A stretch of DNA of 64,000 nt from Streptococcus pseudopneumoniae. GTDB taxonomy: Bacteria > Bacillota > Bacilli > Lactobacillales > Streptococcaceae. The translations under genes were made by a program, and so were the position numbers. Below are positions 26,871 through 36,621 of this stretch, piece after piece. The notes under the pieces were generated by a model, which worked only from the letters and a program-made list of their open reading frames with translations, searched no databases and was not told the origin of the DNA. Within the stretch, counting starts at the first letter, position 1, and each line of letters starts with the position of its first letter. The stretch spans positions 1-64,000 of the forward strand of contig NZ_JUUZ01000012.1 of the NCBI RefSeq assembly GCF_001074155.1, given 5' to 3'.

Positions 26871-28865
26871 TTATTTCACGTGGCTCGCTAATTCTTTTTG
26901 AGCTTTTTCATTTGATTCAGCTTTTTCTTTGAGCCATTTTTCACGAGCTTTTTGGTATTCTTCTTTTGTAATAGGTTTTTCACCAACTTCAGTGTACTTC
27001 AAGTAACCTGAGGTTTCTCCTTTAAGACCCGCAACTGAGTATGAAGAAGTAAATGGAATAACTTTAGATACAAATGATACAGCAGTTTCTTTCGGACCTG
27101 CCATTACAGGAATTGTCAAACCGTTGTCTGTTAACCAAGCTTGTGCAAGGGCATATTTTTCATAACGTTTTTGAACGTCTTGATTTTCTTTGTTTGCTTC
27201 ATCAAGTAATTTTTCATAGTCAGACAAACCAAGTTTTTGGATAACTGATGCATCAGTATCTTTATCGATACCCATAATCAAACGAGTATTACCACCTTTA
27301 ATCGTGAACTGGTCTAAGAAAGTTGATGGATCTTGGTAATCAGGATTCCATCCAGTCAAGGTATGAATATCCCAGTCTTGTTCTTTAGCTGTTGGAGCAC
27401 TAAATGAAAGTGGTAAAGCTTCTGCTTGGGTCATTTGTTGAAGATCGATGACAACATTGTCAGCTCCAAGTACGTTTTCAATAGACTGTTTAAGTGATTG
27501 AACACGGTTTACAACTGCTGTAGACTCTTGGATTGTTAGAGCATCCAAGTGAATTGGGAATTCTACCCCTTCTGCTTTCAAGCTTTCTTTTGCTTTAGCA
27601 AAGGCAGCCTTAGCTTTTTCTTCGTTGTAGAGACCGTTTTGTGAATCAGCAAGCGATACGTTTGACCATGTGCTTGAGTTTGTCTTCGCAAGACTTTCTT
27701 CTACAAGTTTACCAAACTGTTTGTCTCCAACTTGAAGATTATATGGTGAGAATGTATTACGGATTGCAACTGCAGCACCATCTGTACCATTTGTCTGAGC
27801 TGAGTAAGAATTACGGTCTACCGCAAAGTTAAGGGCTTGACGGAATTCTTTGTTTAGCAAAGCTTTTCTTGTAGATTCTTTTTGGCTATCTGTTGTTTTT
27901 GAGGTATGGTTATAAGTTGTACGACCATAGTTCACACTTACAGTAGCGATAGCTGATCCTGGTTCGTTAAAGAAGATATTATCTTTGAACTCAGAAGCAT
28001 ATTTTTCATATGTTGAGCTAGTAGGATAGATCCGAGCTTTACTGTATTGTCCTTCTGAGAATCCTTTAGCAACGATATCTTGGTCTTTACCATCCCAGTA
28101 TGTAAATTTAATGTTTTGAATTTTAACAGCGTCTTTATCCCAGTAAGCATCGTTCTTAGCCATCTCAATCGAAGACTTAGCAGTGATTGATTTCAAAACA
28201 AACGGTCCATTATACAAAATAGATGATGGATCTGTAGGTGCACCAAAGCCTTCCCCTTTTGATTTAAGGAAATCTTCGTTGATTGGCATCATTACACCAT
28301 TTGTTGTTTTGTCATTCCAGAAAGTCTCTGGCTGATTCAATGTATACTCAAGAGTGTTATCGTCAACTGCTTTTATACCAACAGTTGAAAAGTCGTTTGT
28401 TTCACCATTAATGAAAGCGTTGAGTCCTTTAATTGAAGAACTAATAACTGACAAACCTTTTGATTTGCCTTCTACCGCGTGTTTCAAACCTGTCACAAAG
28501 TCTTGGGCTTTAACTGGAGCATATTCTTCTCCTTCAGCAGTAACCCACTTAGCATCCTTACGGATCTTATAAGTGTAAGTCAAACCATCTTGTGAAACTG
28601 TCCATGATTCAGCAATCGATGGTACAAGGTTGCCATATTTATCATTAGCAAGCAAACCATCTACCGCATTTGTAGTCACAAAAGAAGTAGAGTCAACGTT
28701 GTTAACAACATAATCCAATGTTTCAGGATCAACTGAATAAACGTATTTATAATCTGATGCTAATTTTGTGTTGCTTGAACCTGCATTTGAATTTGAACAT
28801 GCAGCAAGTACTCCGACTGCAAGCAAGGATACTCCCGCTACCGCAAGAATCCGACTTTTTTTCAT
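26871..28865 (-). CDS. amiA: Oligopeptide-binding lipoprotein AmiA
   Basis: Substrate-binding lipoprotein of the Ami importer, anchored on the outer face of the membrane. 664 residues with lipoprotein signal MKKSRILAVAGVSLLAVGVL and lipobox LAAC (Cys23). The mature part is a class SBP_bac_5 peptide-binding protein, including YVYSVDPETLDYVVNN, LNGPFV-like LYNGPFVLKS and WNPDYQDPSTFLDQF. GAGGAG precedes the ATG. First gene of amiACDEF, under an extended -10 promoter with a full -35 spacing. In streptococci this system imports peptides that also influence competence and signalling; that role is inferred here. Confidence 0.97.
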   Translation of the reverse strand: MKKSRILAVAGVSLLAVGVLAACSNSNAGSSNTKLASDYKYVYSVDPETLDYVVNNVDSTSFVTTNAVDGLLANDKYGNLVPSIAESWTVSQDGLTYTYKIRKDAKWVTAEGEEYAPVKAQDFVTGLKHAVEGKSKGLSVISSSIKGLNAFINGETNDFSTVGIKAVDDNTLEYTLNQPETFWNDKTTNGVMMPINEDFLKSKGEGFGAPTDPSSILYNGPFVLKSITAKSSIEMAKNDAYWDKDAVKIQNIKFTYWDGKDQDIVAKGFSEGQYSKARIYPTSSTYEKYASEFKDNIFFNEPGSAIATVSVNYGRTTYNHTSKTTDSQKESTRKALLNKEFRQALNFAVDRNSYSAQTNGTDGAAVAIRNTFSPYNLQVGDKQFGKLVEESLAKTNSSTWSNVSLADSQNGLYNEEKAKAAFAKAKESLKAEGVEFPIHLDALTIQESTAVVNRVQSLKQSIENVLGADNVVIDLQQMTQAEALPLSFSAPTAKEQDWDIHTLTGWNPDYQDPSTFLDQFTIKGGNTRLIMGIDKDTDASVIQKLGLSDYEKLLDEANKENQDVQKRYEKYALAQAWLTDNGLTIPVMAGPKETAVSFVSKVIPFTSSYSVAGLKGETSGYLKYTEVGEKPITKEEYQKAREKWLKEKAESNEKAQKELASHVK

Positions 28866-28902
28866 TTTTTAAACTCCTCGTTTTAAATTGTGGATATTGA
28901 AG

Positions 28903-28931
28903 ATTATACCACAGTTTTTTTAAAAAGTAAA
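28903..28931 (-). promoter_or_regulatory. ami operon promoter
   Basis: TTTACT (28926-28931), 17 bp, TATAAT (28903-28908) with extended TGG, 37 nt before the amiA ATG. The rest of the 28866-29325 intergenic stretch holds tRNA-Cys and three inverted repeats listed separately. Confidence 0.75.
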
Positions 28932-29001
28932 CGAATTTTCAGAATATTTTGTCGCATGTTTTTTTAAACATTTGAATCTTATGTTTTCAGAAAAGAAACT
29001 A

Positions 29002-29030
29002 TTGACGAGAAACAATTTTCAAGGTATAAT
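29002..29030 (+). promoter_or_regulatory. tRNA-Cys promoter
   Basis: TTGACG (29002-29007), exactly 17 bp, TATAAT (29025-29030), 12 nt before the tRNA. Consensus-strength. Confidence 0.85.
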
Positions 29031-29042
29031 AATAAAAGTTAA

Positions 29043-29113
29043 GGCGGTATAGCCAAGTGGTAAGGCACGGCTCTGCAAAAGCTTGATCGTCGGTTCAAAT
29101 CCGTCTACCGCCT
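29043..29113 (+). tRNA. tRNA-Cys (GCA)
   Basis: 71-nt tRNA with acceptor GGCGGTA / TACCGCC (29043-29049, 29106-29112), D-arm GCCAAGTGGTAAGGC, anticodon GCA in CTGCAAA, and T-loop TTCAAAT. CCA is not encoded. The T-stem has one T-T mismatch. A strong promoter lies upstream and T-runs follow. Confidence 0.93.
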
Positions 29114-29135
29114 TTTTTATACTATTTTATAGGAA

Positions 29136-29192
29136 TTTATCCGAAAAGAAAGCCCGATTTTACGGGCTTTTTTGTTTTTATTTTCGGATAAA
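29136..29192 (+). terminator. Nested inverted repeat after tRNA-Cys
   Basis: Outer perfect 12-bp arms TTTATCCGAAAA (29136-29147) and TTTTCGGATAAA (29181-29192) enclose an inner terminator hairpin AAAGCCCG / CGGGCTTT followed by a T-run (29149-29175). It is a likely tRNA terminator, with a cruciform-like outer repeat. Confidence 0.7.
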
Positions 29193-29233
29193 AAAGGATA
29201 ACTTTAAAAACTTTTGGGGCGAGGGTGTTTTTT

Positions 29234-29260
29234 AGAGCTTGGATTTAAAATCCAAGCTCT
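29234..29260. repeat. Unexplained perfect hairpin
   Basis: AGAGCTTGGAT / ATCCAAGCTCT, 11-bp perfect stem with loop TTAAA. Neither strand has a T-run after it, so it is not a standard terminator. Confidence 0.6.
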
Positions 29261-29284
29261 CAGGGTAAACAAAAAAGACCGCTC

Positions 29285-29324
29285 AACAAAAGCTTTATCA
29301 GTATTCTCTGATAAAGCTTTTGTT
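29285..29324 (-). terminator. Terminator of the tlyC-like gene
   Basis: AACAAAAGCTTTATCAG / CTGATAAAGCTTTTGTT perfect 17-bp stem with a 6-nt loop, ending two bases from the tlyC-like stop codon. It could act in both directions. Confidence 0.85.
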
Positions 29325-29325
29325 T

Positions 29326-30657
29326 TTATTCAGTTTCTTCTTCTGATTCAAGTTCTTGAATTTGAACCTTAAGCTTGGTGACACGACCATTTTTTACCTT
29401 GTCATTTGTCAAGGTGATATGCTTGTTGCCACTATCTAACTCATAACTGAGCTTTTCTGATGTTGGAATAGTTCCCACACCAGTCAAATAGTATCCAGCA
29501 ATCGTATCTACATCGTCACTTTCAAGCACAACATCAAAATAGTCATTGAAATCATTCAAATTCATTGTCCCTTGGACAATATGAGTGTCCTCGCCGATAG
29601 TATGAACATAGACTTCAGCACGGTCAGTTTCATCATCAATCTCACCAACAATCTCTTCAAGCAGGTCTTCTAGTGTAACTAGACCAGCCATACCACCATA
29701 CTCGTCCAAAAGGATTGCCATCTGTCTTTGTGAATTTCTTAGTTCTTTTAACAAATCGTCCACAAAAATAGTTTCTGGTACAAATAGAGGTTCCTGTAAT
29801 ATCTTTCTCAATACAATATTATCAAAACCATCGGTAAACCCTGCTTTTAGCAGACTCTTTGTATGAATCAAACCAATCACGTTGTCCTTGTCATCATCAT
29901 AGACAGGGATTCGAGAAAAGTTTTGTTTTAAGATGCTTTCGATAATCGTCTGAGTGTCATCTTGAATATCTACCATAAAGGCATCGGTCCGAGGAACCAT
30001 GACTTCACGCGCCATAAGCTCATCTAGTGAGAAAATCCCCTGCAACATCTCGATTTCATCAGCATCCAAAGTTTCTTCGCTTTTAGTCAGCATGTACTCA
30101 ATCTCATCACGAGTCATTTTTTCATCTGCATCGTCAAATGTCATCGGCGTCAAACGACTCAAGAGATTGGTTGATGCAGATAGCATCCAAACAAAGGGAC
30201 TCACAATCTTACCGATAGCAATAATAAATGGTACTGTTCGGATTGCCAAGGCATCCTTAAGATTTAGAGCAATGCGTTTAGGATAAAGTTCACCAAAAAC
30301 GATAGAGATATAGGTCAAGAAAGCAAGTGACAGGAAGCTTGCGATTGCATACGCAGTCTCGCTATTCCCCATCCAAGAGGCAATCAATTCGCCAAAGGAA
30401 TCTGCTAACCTAGCCCCTGACAAAATCGTAATTAACGTAATACCAACTTGAATGGTTGATAAAAAGTGATTGGGGTTTTCAAGTACCTTTAGCAAACGGA
30501 TATAGCGTTTATCCCCCTCTTCAGCCTTTTGTTCAACACGTGAGCGACTAAGAGAAACCATAGCCATCTCTGTCGCAGAGAAAAAAGCATTTAAAAAGGT
30601 CAAAACAACTAATAATACAAATTGCAGTAACAAATCCTGACTGCTCGGGTCTTCCAT
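29326..30657 (-). CDS. HlyC/CorC (TlyC) family CNNM-CBS membrane protein
   Basis: 443 residues. N-terminal CNNM/DUF21 membrane domain with about four helices (to about 190), including LNAFFSATEMAMVSLSRSRV. Then a CBS pair (about 205-330) with MVPRTDAF and ILLDEYGGMAGLVTLEDLLEEIVGEI, and a C-terminal CorC/HlyC domain (about 345-430) with MNLNDFNDYFD. Family members are linked to magnesium or cobalt efflux; the older name hemolysin is misleading. It has its own extended -10 promoter and a strong terminator, 118 bp after endA. Confidence 0.92.
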   Translation of the reverse strand: MEDPSSQDLLLQFVLLVVLTFLNAFFSATEMAMVSLSRSRVEQKAEEGDKRYIRLLKVLENPNHFLSTIQVGITLITILSGARLADSFGELIASWMGNSETAYAIASFLSLAFLTYISIVFGELYPKRIALNLKDALAIRTVPFIIAIGKIVSPFVWMLSASTNLLSRLTPMTFDDADEKMTRDEIEYMLTKSEETLDADEIEMLQGIFSLDELMAREVMVPRTDAFMVDIQDDTQTIIESILKQNFSRIPVYDDDKDNVIGLIHTKSLLKAGFTDGFDNIVLRKILQEPLFVPETIFVDDLLKELRNSQRQMAILLDEYGGMAGLVTLEDLLEEIVGEIDDETDRAEVYVHTIGEDTHIVQGTMNLNDFNDYFDVVLESDDVDTIAGYYLTGVGTIPTSEKLSYELDSGNKHITLTNDKVKNGRVTKLKVQIQELESEEETE

Positions 30658-30688
30658 TTTCCTTCTCCTAAAAAGTATAATTATGACT

Positions 30689-30697
30689 ATTATACCA
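30689..30697 (-). promoter_or_regulatory. tlyC-like gene promoter, extended -10
   Basis: TGGTATAAT on the minus strand, 32 nt before the ATG, inside the endA/tlyC gap. Confidence 0.55.
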
Positions 30698-30775
30698 TAT
30701 TTTTCAACTTCTACACATTAAATTGTGATTTCTATAGTAAATCCCCTACCGAAACAATAAGGGACCGACTATCTA

Positions 30776-31603
30776 TTAGTTCTTTGTAACAGTTACTTTT
30801 CCTGTTCGGTAATCTAGCTGAATTCCCTTTTGAACGTTAGGAACTACGACGTTAAACTCCAATTCACCATCAGATGATTTGGCTTCAATCTGAGATGCAG
30901 AAGGAACCAAATCTTCTTCTGTAGCGTAGAGCAATGTGACACGGTAACGCACGCGCTTATTTTGATCCAAAGCCTTTCGAACTAAACTTTCATAGTAGTT
31001 TTGTCCAGTTGAATCTTCTGCACGCGCTTGGTTGGCCCAGGCTGTTTGTACAGCGATGTTTTTGGGATTGCTAGTAGATGCGTCAAAACCATCTAAGCCA
31101 CCAATCAAGGCATAGCCTAATAAATGTCCTCTATCTACAGCGTGATTATAAGTCCCTTTTAAGTTTTTGACCTGATGCCATCCTGCTGGCGTCCAAGAAG
31201 TCGAACCATTACCCGTTTCTTCACGATCTTTGTACTGACGGGTCGCTTTTGACATAAGAGCATTAGCTACTGTAGGAACGATCTCTCCTCCTACAGTTTT
31301 TGTTTTATTATCAGCATAGGGTTTACTTGATACCTTTGCATCTAAGTTCGTTTTGTTTCCATTTACGATAAAGGCACCCGCTCCATTCCACTCAAGAGTA
31401 CCCTTTATTTGTTTTTTTACCGAATCAGTCAGTACACTCTCTGCCAATTCTTGACTCGGGGTATCAGGTGACTCTGACTTCTGCTGTACCTGTGTTTGTG
31501 GTGCAGTGTTGGAAGACTGCATTTGTTTAATATAGTAGCTTCCTGCTGACAATAGCAAAAAGAGCAAGAGACCAATTAGGGCCTGCCTTGTTTTTTTGTT
31601 CAT
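30776..31603 (-). CDS. endA: DNA-entry / extracellular nuclease EndA
   Basis: Membrane-anchored non-specific nuclease that degrades one strand during DNA uptake and digests neutrophil DNA traps in pneumococcus. 275 residues: an N-terminal anchor helix (about 8-25), a variable linker, and a beta-beta-alpha metal nuclease domain. The DRGH motif is at 157-160 (H160 general base), N182 is in PKNIAVQT, N191 in NQARAE and E205 in YYESL, all conserved positions. Located after epuA, as in pneumococcus. No own promoter is evident and a terminator hairpin lies upstream, so expression may depend on read-through. Confidence 0.95.
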   Translation of the reverse strand: MNKKTRQALIGLLLFLLLSAGSYYIKQMQSSNTAPQTQVQQKSESPDTPSQELAESVLTDSVKKQIKGTLEWNGAGAFIVNGNKTNLDAKVSSKPYADNKTKTVGGEIVPTVANALMSKATRQYKDREETGNGSTSWTPAGWHQVKNLKGTYNHAVDRGHLLGYALIGGLDGFDASTSNPKNIAVQTAWANQARAEDSTGQNYYESLVRKALDQNKRVRYRVTLLYATEEDLVPSASQIEAKSSDGELEFNVVVPNVQKGIQLDYRTGKVTVTKN

Positions 31604-31633
31604 ACTTTCTCCTTCATTTCACTTCCTAGAAAA

Positions 31634-31651
31634 AGACTGGTCTCCCAGCCT
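31634..31651 (-). terminator. Terminator between epuA and endA
   Basis: AGGCTGG / CCAGTCT stem with GAGA loop followed by TTTTTC on the minus strand. It overlaps the epuA TAG stop. Partial termination would lower endA expression. Confidence 0.7.
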
Positions 31652-31838
31652 ATTTTCCTGTAAATTTCGCAATTAACTCATGCCATTTTTCTGGAGCTAA
31701 AATCGCCCATGGATCTTGCCCCTTGCCTAAGATACCGTAGCCAATCATCAAGCCAATTCCAAGTGCTAAGAGACCTAAAAGTAAAACAATGATGACTAAA
31801 AGAAATCGACGCAGCACATAAGCTACTTCTTTATTCAT
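31650..31838 (-). CDS. epuA: EpuA-type small membrane protein
   Basis: 62 residues from the ATG at 31838 ([16 protein letters not shown]), which overlaps the murA stop; an in-frame upstream start would lie further inside murA. One transmembrane helix (about 12-36, [25 protein letters not shown]) is followed by a short outer tail with [18 protein letters not shown]. The gene sits directly upstream of endA, the defining epuA position in pneumococcus. Family members are often annotated as RNA-polymerase beta-subunit-like small proteins. The function is not established. Confidence 0.85.
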   Translation of the reverse strand: MNKEVAYVLRRFLLVIIVLLLGLLALGIGLMIGYGILGKGQDPWAILAPEKWHELIAKFTGK

Positions 31839-33123
31839 CTTCATCTTCATCAGCTTCCACACTTACCCGTTCAATATTAGCTCCTAACTGAGCTAACTTT
31901 TCATGAAAACGATAATAACCTCTATCCAAATGGACAAGTTTTCCAACAACAGTCTCACCCTCGGCCACTAAGCCTGTCAATATCAAGGCTGCACTTGCAC
32001 GAAGGTCCGTAGACAGGACTTCTGCCCCTTGGAGAGGTTGCCCGCCAACAATACGAGCAGTGTCACGGATAATCTCAGAATGCAAGCCCATGCGACGCAT
32101 TTCCTCTAGATGTTGGAAACGATTCTCAAAGACTGTCTCAACCATAGTTGATTCTCCTTGAGCAACCGTCATAAGAGCAGTAAACTGCGCCTGCATGTCC
32201 GTAGGAAACCCTGGATGTGGTAAGGTCTTGACATGAACTGCTTTCAGTTTGTCTCGTTGAGAACGGATGCGGATTCCTTCATCTTCGTCGATGACTTCAA
32301 CACCCATTTCCTGTAATTTCGCCAACAAGGGACGATTGTGTTCCCAAATAGCATCTTGAATCAGGACATCTCCACCTGTCATTGCAGCAGCAACCATGAA
32401 TGTCCCTGCTTCGATGCGGTCTTGAACAACGTTATGGGTTGCACCATGCAAGTTTTCAACACCAGTGATGGTAATGCTCTCTGTTCCCGCACCTTTGACT
32501 TTAGCTCCCATTTTATTTAAAAGGACAGCCAAGTCTACAATTTCAGGTTCACGCGCAGCATTTTCGATAACAGTTACGCCATCAGCTAGCGTTGCAGCCA
32601 TCATCAAGTTTTGGGTTGCCCCTACACTAGGAAAGTCCATATAGATATGGGCTCCATGCAAGCGTTCTGCCTTAGCTTCGATATAGCCAGCTGTTTGGGT
32701 AATCTTAGCCCCCATTGCTTCCAAACCTTTAAGGTGAAGGTCAATCGGACGACTACCGATCGTACAACCACCTGGCATCGAAACTTTAGCGTGACCAACC
32801 CTAGCCAGGATTGGACCCAAGACTACAATAGAAGCACGCATCTTGCTGACATACTTATACGGAGCTTCTTCTGTGATATCATCTGTCGCATCCACTTCAA
32901 CAATGTGTGCATCTTGATCAAAATTAACTTTCGCATTTAATCCACGAACTACTTGGTTCATGGTAAAGACATCCGATAGGATAGGAACATTTTTTAAAAC
33001 TGTTTTACCTTCGCTTGCTAAAATTGTCGCCGCAAGTAGTGGCAAAACTGCATTTTTCGCGCCCTCAATTGTAACACTTCCGACAAGGCGATTATCGCCA
33101 CCTCGAACTACAATTTTTTCCAT
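31831..33123 (-). CDS. murA: UDP-N-acetylglucosamine 1-carboxyvinyltransferase
   Basis: First committed step of peptidoglycan synthesis (enolpyruvyl transfer to UDP-GlcNAc). 430 residues. [14 protein letters not shown] near residue 19, the fosfomycin-target Cys in [10 protein letters not shown] (C120), and [14 protein letters not shown] with [12 protein letters not shown] in the C-terminal lobe are visible. The C-terminus ends in an acidic DEDEDE run encoded across the epuA start. Firmicutes carry two paralogues; which one this is (murA1/murA2/murZ) cannot be settled here. It follows the DUF1146 gene by 24 bp. Confidence 0.96.
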   Translation of the reverse strand: MEKIVVRGGDNRLVGSVTIEGAKNAVLPLLAATILASEGKTVLKNVPILSDVFTMNQVVRGLNAKVNFDQDAHIVEVDATDDITEEAPYKYVSKMRASIVVLGPILARVGHAKVSMPGGCTIGSRPIDLHLKGLEAMGAKITQTAGYIEAKAERLHGAHIYMDFPSVGATQNLMMAATLADGVTVIENAAREPEIVDLAVLLNKMGAKVKGAGTESITITGVENLHGATHNVVQDRIEAGTFMVAAAMTGGDVLIQDAIWEHNRPLLAKLQEMGVEVIDEDEGIRIRSQRDKLKAVHVKTLPHPGFPTDMQAQFTALMTVAQGESTMVETVFENRFQHLEEMRRMGLHSEIIRDTARIVGGQPLQGAEVLSTDLRASAALILTGLVAEGETVVGKLVHLDRGYYRFHEKLAQLGANIERVSVEADEDEDE

Positions 33124-33147
33124 AAATATTTTCCTTTACTTTCGAAT

Positions 33148-33378
33148 TTAGAATAATGTCCGTACAGCTTCTTGCCATAATTGGTAGAGATTTAGGAAAA
33201 AAGAACTGATTAGATATCCTAAACCGATACTACACAATACTACCAAAAGTCGTACCTTCCTCGCATTGTCCTTAGTCACCTTCAAAATTCGATCCCATTT
33301 GACCAAATCTTTCAAAAGTTGAAAAACTAGGTAGACAAAAAACATATGACTACTGAGGGTAAAAAACAATTGAATCAT
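33148..33378 (-). CDS. DUF1146 family membrane protein (YwzB-like)
   Basis: 76 residues with two transmembrane helices (about 2-22 and 44-66) separated by a basic loop, LVKWDRILKVTKDNARKVR. This matches the DUF1146 family found beside murA in Firmicutes. The function is unknown. There is no clear Shine-Dalgarno; a perfect extended -10 box ends only 6 nt before the ATG, so the mRNA is predicted to be leaderless. First gene of the DUF1146-murA-epuA-endA unit. Confidence 0.85.
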   Translation of the reverse strand: MIQLFFTLSSHMFFVYLVFQLLKDLVKWDRILKVTKDNARKVRLLVVLCSIGLGYLISSFFLNLYQLWQEAVRTLF

Positions 33379-33384
33379 CTGCCT

Positions 33385-33393
33385 ATTATACCA
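33385..33393 (-). promoter_or_regulatory. Extended -10 abutting the DUF1146 ATG
   Basis: TGGTATAAT on minus, then six bases (AGGCAG) and the ATG. Transcription should start at or within a base or two of the start codon. Confidence 0.7.
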
Positions 33394-33435
33394 TCTTCTC
33401 TTTTTCTACGCTAGTCTATGGACTTGCACTATATT

Positions 33436-34473
33436 TTATGGGTTGTTTTTCAAGTAGTCAATTGCATCCTGAAGTGTTTTTACAGGAACAATCTTCATGT
33501 CTGTTTTAATCATTTCAGCCGCTTCTACAGCCGTGTCATAATTACTTTTGGCATTTGGGTTTGCCTTTTTAGCTTCTTCAGAAACCGGATTATTTGGGGC
33601 AAAAAATACAGTAGCTCCTTTTTTAGCAGCAGCAACCACCTTTTTATCAATGCCACCAATATCACCTACATTTCCATCTCTGTCGATACTTCCTGTACCA
33701 GCAATGATACGGCCATTTCGAAGAGTTGGATCTGCAATTTGCGTATAGATGGATAAACTAAACATCATTCCTGCACTCGGACCACCAATGCCAGCCGTTG
33801 AAAACTTGATTGGCACATCACTTGATACTTCTGTGCGGTCAATCAAACCAATTCCGATACCATTTTTCCCATTTTCAAGAGTAATGATTTTCCCTTCAGC
33901 CGTTTTAACTTTCCCATCCTCTTGGTAAGTAACCTTAACCTTGTCACCTAGAGTTTGAGAGTTGACGTAGTCGACCATCTCCTTAGAACTCTCAAAAGTC
34001 TTATCATTTACAGCCGTCACGGTGTCAGCGATATTGAGAATTCCCTTGAAAGTCGAGTTATCCGTCACAGTCAAAACATATACCCCTAGGTATTTGAGCT
34101 CTATTTCCTTACCAGCAGATTTCAGACCTTGATATTTGGCCATGTTTTGCGAAGTTTCCATGTAAAACTGGTTGATTCGCATAAATTCTGCATCTGACGA
34201 ACCACCAGTCATCTCTTTAGCACTATGTATGTCCGTAAAAGGTGTTAGCCAAGCATAAACCAAGTCAACCAGTCTAGCGTGCTTAACTCCAACTGTTACA
34301 AATTGGTAGGAACCTTCTTCTTGGTCAGATTGGTTATTGACTTGTAAAACCTTTCGAATATCTTCTGAAGTCCCTGGCACCTCAATGTAATAAGGAAGTG
34401 GTACCGTAAAAGCTATAAAAGTGATAATGAGCCCGATGATTAAATATATGGGCCATCTAGTTTTTTTCTTCAT
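33436..34473 (-). CDS. sepM: SepM-type PDZ/Lon-like membrane protease
   Basis: 345 residues: an N-terminal anchor helix (about 8-25, [18 protein letters not shown]), an extracellular PDZ domain (about 120-210, [18 protein letters not shown]), and a Lon-like proteolytic domain with [16 protein letters not shown] carrying the catalytic Ser (about 236), and the Lys partner in [15 protein letters not shown] (about 277). In S. mutans the homologue trims the competence-stimulating peptide; the substrate here is unknown. It overlaps coaD by 17 bp, with GAGGAG before the ATG. Last gene of the rsmD-coaD-sepM unit. Confidence 0.9.
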   Translation of the reverse strand: MKKKTRWPIYLIIGLIITFIAFTVPLPYYIEVPGTSEDIRKVLQVNNQSDQEEGSYQFVTVGVKHARLVDLVYAWLTPFTDIHSAKEMTGGSSDAEFMRINQFYMETSQNMAKYQGLKSAGKEIELKYLGVYVLTVTDNSTFKGILNIADTVTAVNDKTFESSKEMVDYVNSQTLGDKVKVTYQEDGKVKTAEGKIITLENGKNGIGIGLIDRTEVSSDVPIKFSTAGIGGPSAGMMFSLSIYTQIADPTLRNGRIIAGTGSIDRDGNVGDIGGIDKKVVAAAKKGATVFFAPNNPVSEEAKKANPNAKSNYDTAVEAAEMIKTDMKIVPVKTLQDAIDYLKNNP

Positions 34474-34945
34474 TCTTTAACTCCTCTAAGACAGCATTTG
34501 GTACATACTTGCTAATATCTTGACCAAACTTCAATAGTTCTCTCACAGCTGAAGAGCTGATGTAAACATGCTCTGGGCGACTATGGAGATAGACTGTCTC
34601 AATCTCTCCTGCTAATTGATGGTTGTAAAAATCAAAACTGGCTTCATACTGAAGATCCGCAGCGTTACGCAAACCACGAACAAGAACATGGACACCCAGT
34701 TTTCTAGCAACATCAACGACTAATTCATCATGAGAGGCAATGACTTGGACATTTTTAAGGTGTCCCACCGCTTTTTCAACCGTCTCTAGCCGACTTTCTA
34801 TCGGTAAAAATCCATTTTTGTGTGGATTATAAAAAATTCCCACATACAATCTATCAAAGAGCTTACTTGCGCGTTCAATAAGGTCCAAATGACCATTGGT
34901 AATTGGATCAAACGAACCTGTAAATAGCCCAATTTTATCTGACAT
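34457..34945 (-). CDS. coaD: Phosphopantetheine adenylyltransferase
   Basis: Penultimate step of coenzyme A synthesis. 162 residues with [21 protein letters not shown] at the N-terminus (nucleotidyltransferase T/HxGH motif as TNGH), [13 protein letters not shown] near residue 90, and the ISSSAVREL motif near 129. It overlaps rsmD by 11 bp and sepM by 17 bp, the common Firmicute order rsmD-coaD. Confidence 0.97.
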   Translation of the reverse strand: MSDKIGLFTGSFDPITNGHLDLIERASKLFDRLYVGIFYNPHKNGFLPIESRLETVEKAVGHLKNVQVIASHDELVVDVARKLGVHVLVRGLRNAADLQYEASFDFYNHQLAGEIETVYLHSRPEHVYISSSAVRELLKFGQDISKYVPNAVLEELKNEEKN

Positions 34946-35474
34946 AAACCGTCACCTTACTAATCCCATATATTTTTTCCTTCCAGATGCCTAAACAGGC
35001 GATTTCTTCTGGAAGCTCTACTGATTTATCGGTCTCGCAGACCACCATGACATCTTCTGAAAAAAGATTTCTCTCAGCCATTTTTTCAATGTCGGATACG
35101 ATCTGTTCCTTTGCATAGGGAGGGTCCAAAAAGATGAGATCAAAGACACCATCCACTTGCTCCAATGCGCGACTGGATTCCATTTTCAATAATTGAAATT
35201 TAGAGGTTTCCTTGGTCATCTGAATGTTTTCTGCCACAATATTCTGTGCTCGGCGATCCTTCTCAACTAGGACAGCGCTGGACATCCCTCTTGAAACTGC
35301 TTCAATGGATAAGCCCCCACTACCAGCATAGAGATCTAGCACACGCCCTCCTTCAAAGTAAGGGCCAATCATATTGAAAATAGCCCCTCGGACCTTGTCC
35401 GATGTCGGCCTCGTTGTTTTCCCATCCAACGTCTTTAAGGGACGTCCTCCGTAGATTCCTGATACGATTTTCAT
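34935..35474 (-). CDS. rsmD: 16S rRNA (guanine-966-N2)-methyltransferase RsmD
   Basis: Methylates G966 of 16S rRNA using S-adenosylmethionine. 179 residues: [32 protein letters not shown] at the N-terminus, the SAM-binding [19 protein letters not shown] near 45-62, and the catalytic motif [11 protein letters not shown] (DPPY) near 115. It has no Shine-Dalgarno; an extended -10 box ends 7 nt before the ATG, suggesting a leaderless transcript. First gene of rsmD-coaD-sepM. Confidence 0.96.
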   Translation of the reverse strand: MKIVSGIYGGRPLKTLDGKTTRPTSDKVRGAIFNMIGPYFEGGRVLDLYAGSGGLSIEAVSRGMSSAVLVEKDRRAQNIVAENIQMTKETSKFQLLKMESSRALEQVDGVFDLIFLDPPYAKEQIVSDIEKMAERNLFSEDVMVVCETDKSVELPEEIACLGIWKEKIYGISKVTVYVR

Positions 35475-35481
35475 AAGGTAT

Positions 35482-35490
35482 ATTATACCA
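35482..35490 (-). promoter_or_regulatory. Extended -10 abutting the rsmD ATG
   Basis: TGGTATAAT on minus, then seven bases (ATACCTT) and the ATG. Predicted leaderless start. Confidence 0.7.
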
Positions 35491-35509
35491 AATTCTGATG
35501 AAATAAGAA

Positions 35510-35531
35510 AATCGAACCTCTCGGTTCGATT
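35510..35531 (-). terminator. asnA terminator
   Basis: AATCGAACC / GGTTCGATT perfect 9-bp stem with 4-nt loop, two bases after the asnA stop, followed by TTCTTATTTC on the minus strand. Confidence 0.8.
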
Positions 35532-35533
35532 GA

Positions 35534-36526
35534 TTAAAGAATATTCTCGTAAGTATCTCTAACTTCTTGTGGCCAAACACTGGTTTGAACTTCACCGATG
35601 TGCTTCTTACGAAGTAAGAACATGGCCATACGAGACTGTCCAATTCCTCCACCAATTGTCAATGGGAAGAGTCCATTCAAGAGAGCCTTATGCCATTCAA
35701 GAGATAAGCGGTCTTCATCTCCTGTAATAGCTACCTGACGACGAAGAGTGTCTTCATCGACACGAATTCCCATTGAAGACAACTCAAAGGCTGCACCAAG
35801 ATTCTCATTCCAAACTAGAATGTCCCCGTTCAGACCCTTATAGCCATTTTCAGATTCTGTTGTCCAGTCATCATAGTCCGGTGCACGTCCGTCATGAGGT
35901 TTTCCATCTGACAATACACCACCGATACCAATCAAGAAGACTGCACCGAATTCCTTACAGATAGCATTTTCACGTTCTTTAGGTGTCAAGTCTGGATAGC
36001 GTTCAACCAACTCTTCAGTATGGATAAAGGTAATTTGCTTCGGCAAGATTGACTCAATATCATAGCGGGCTTCGACTGCCAACTCTGTTAAACGAATGGC
36101 CTTATAAATCTTTTCAACGGTTTCCTTGAGGTAGGCTAGATTACGGTGCCCATTAGGAATGACCTTTTCCCAGTCCCACTGGTCAACATAAACTGAGTGA
36201 GTCGCATCTAGTGAGTCTTCGTCTGGACGAAGGGCCTTCATGTGAACAAAGAGGCCTTCTCCTTCACCAAAACCAAAACGTGCCAAGGTATGGCGTTTCC
36301 ACTTAGCAAGTGAATGCACCACTTCATAGGTTTCATTAGGAATCTGCAAAACCTTAACTGAAACTGGATTTTCAATACCTGAAAGGTTGTCCTGCATACC
36401 ATCACCAACCTTACTCAAGATTGGTCCTTGCACTTCTACTACTTCTAACTTATCTTTTAAATATTGGGTAAAGGTATTTTTTACAAAGGAAATCTCTTCT
36501 TGCTGATGGATAAAACTTTTCTTCAT
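35534..36526 (-). CDS. asnA: Aspartate-ammonia ligase (AsnA)
   Basis: ATP-dependent asparagine synthetase using ammonia. 330 residues, the full AsnA length. [20 protein letters not shown]-terminus, [10 protein letters not shown] near 112, DYDDWTTE near 218, and the class II synthetase-like motif [23 protein letters not shown] near 290-312 are visible. AAGGAGGAA precedes the ATG. Monocistronic with a TATAAT box and its own terminator. No T-box leader is present. Confidence 0.97.
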   Translation of the reverse strand: MKKSFIHQQEEISFVKNTFTQYLKDKLEVVEVQGPILSKVGDGMQDNLSGIENPVSVKVLQIPNETYEVVHSLAKWKRHTLARFGFGEGEGLFVHMKALRPDEDSLDATHSVYVDQWDWEKVIPNGHRNLAYLKETVEKIYKAIRLTELAVEARYDIESILPKQITFIHTEELVERYPDLTPKERENAICKEFGAVFLIGIGGVLSDGKPHDGRAPDYDDWTTESENGYKGLNGDILVWNENLGAAFELSSMGIRVDEDTLRRQVAITGDEDRLSLEWHKALLNGLFPLTIGGGIGQSRMAMFLLRKKHIGEVQTSVWPQEVRDTYENIL

Positions 36527-36553
36527 ACGTTCCTCCTTTTGAATAATAAAAAG

Positions 36554-36559
36554 ATTATA
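36554..36559 (-). promoter_or_regulatory. asnA -10 box
   Basis: TATAAT on minus, 27 nt before the asnA ATG; the -35 region is weak. Confidence 0.5.
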
Positions 36560-36591
36560 CCTTTTTGTTAGTAAAAATGAAAGTAAAAATT

Positions 36592-36614
36592 AAAAAAGAG
36601 CTCATTTGAGCTCT
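36592..36614 (-). terminator. Terminator of the BI-1 gene
   Basis: AGAGCTC / GAGCTCT with loop AAAT, then TTTTTT on minus, just after the stop codon. Confidence 0.85.
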
Positions 36615-36621
36615 AAAAGTA

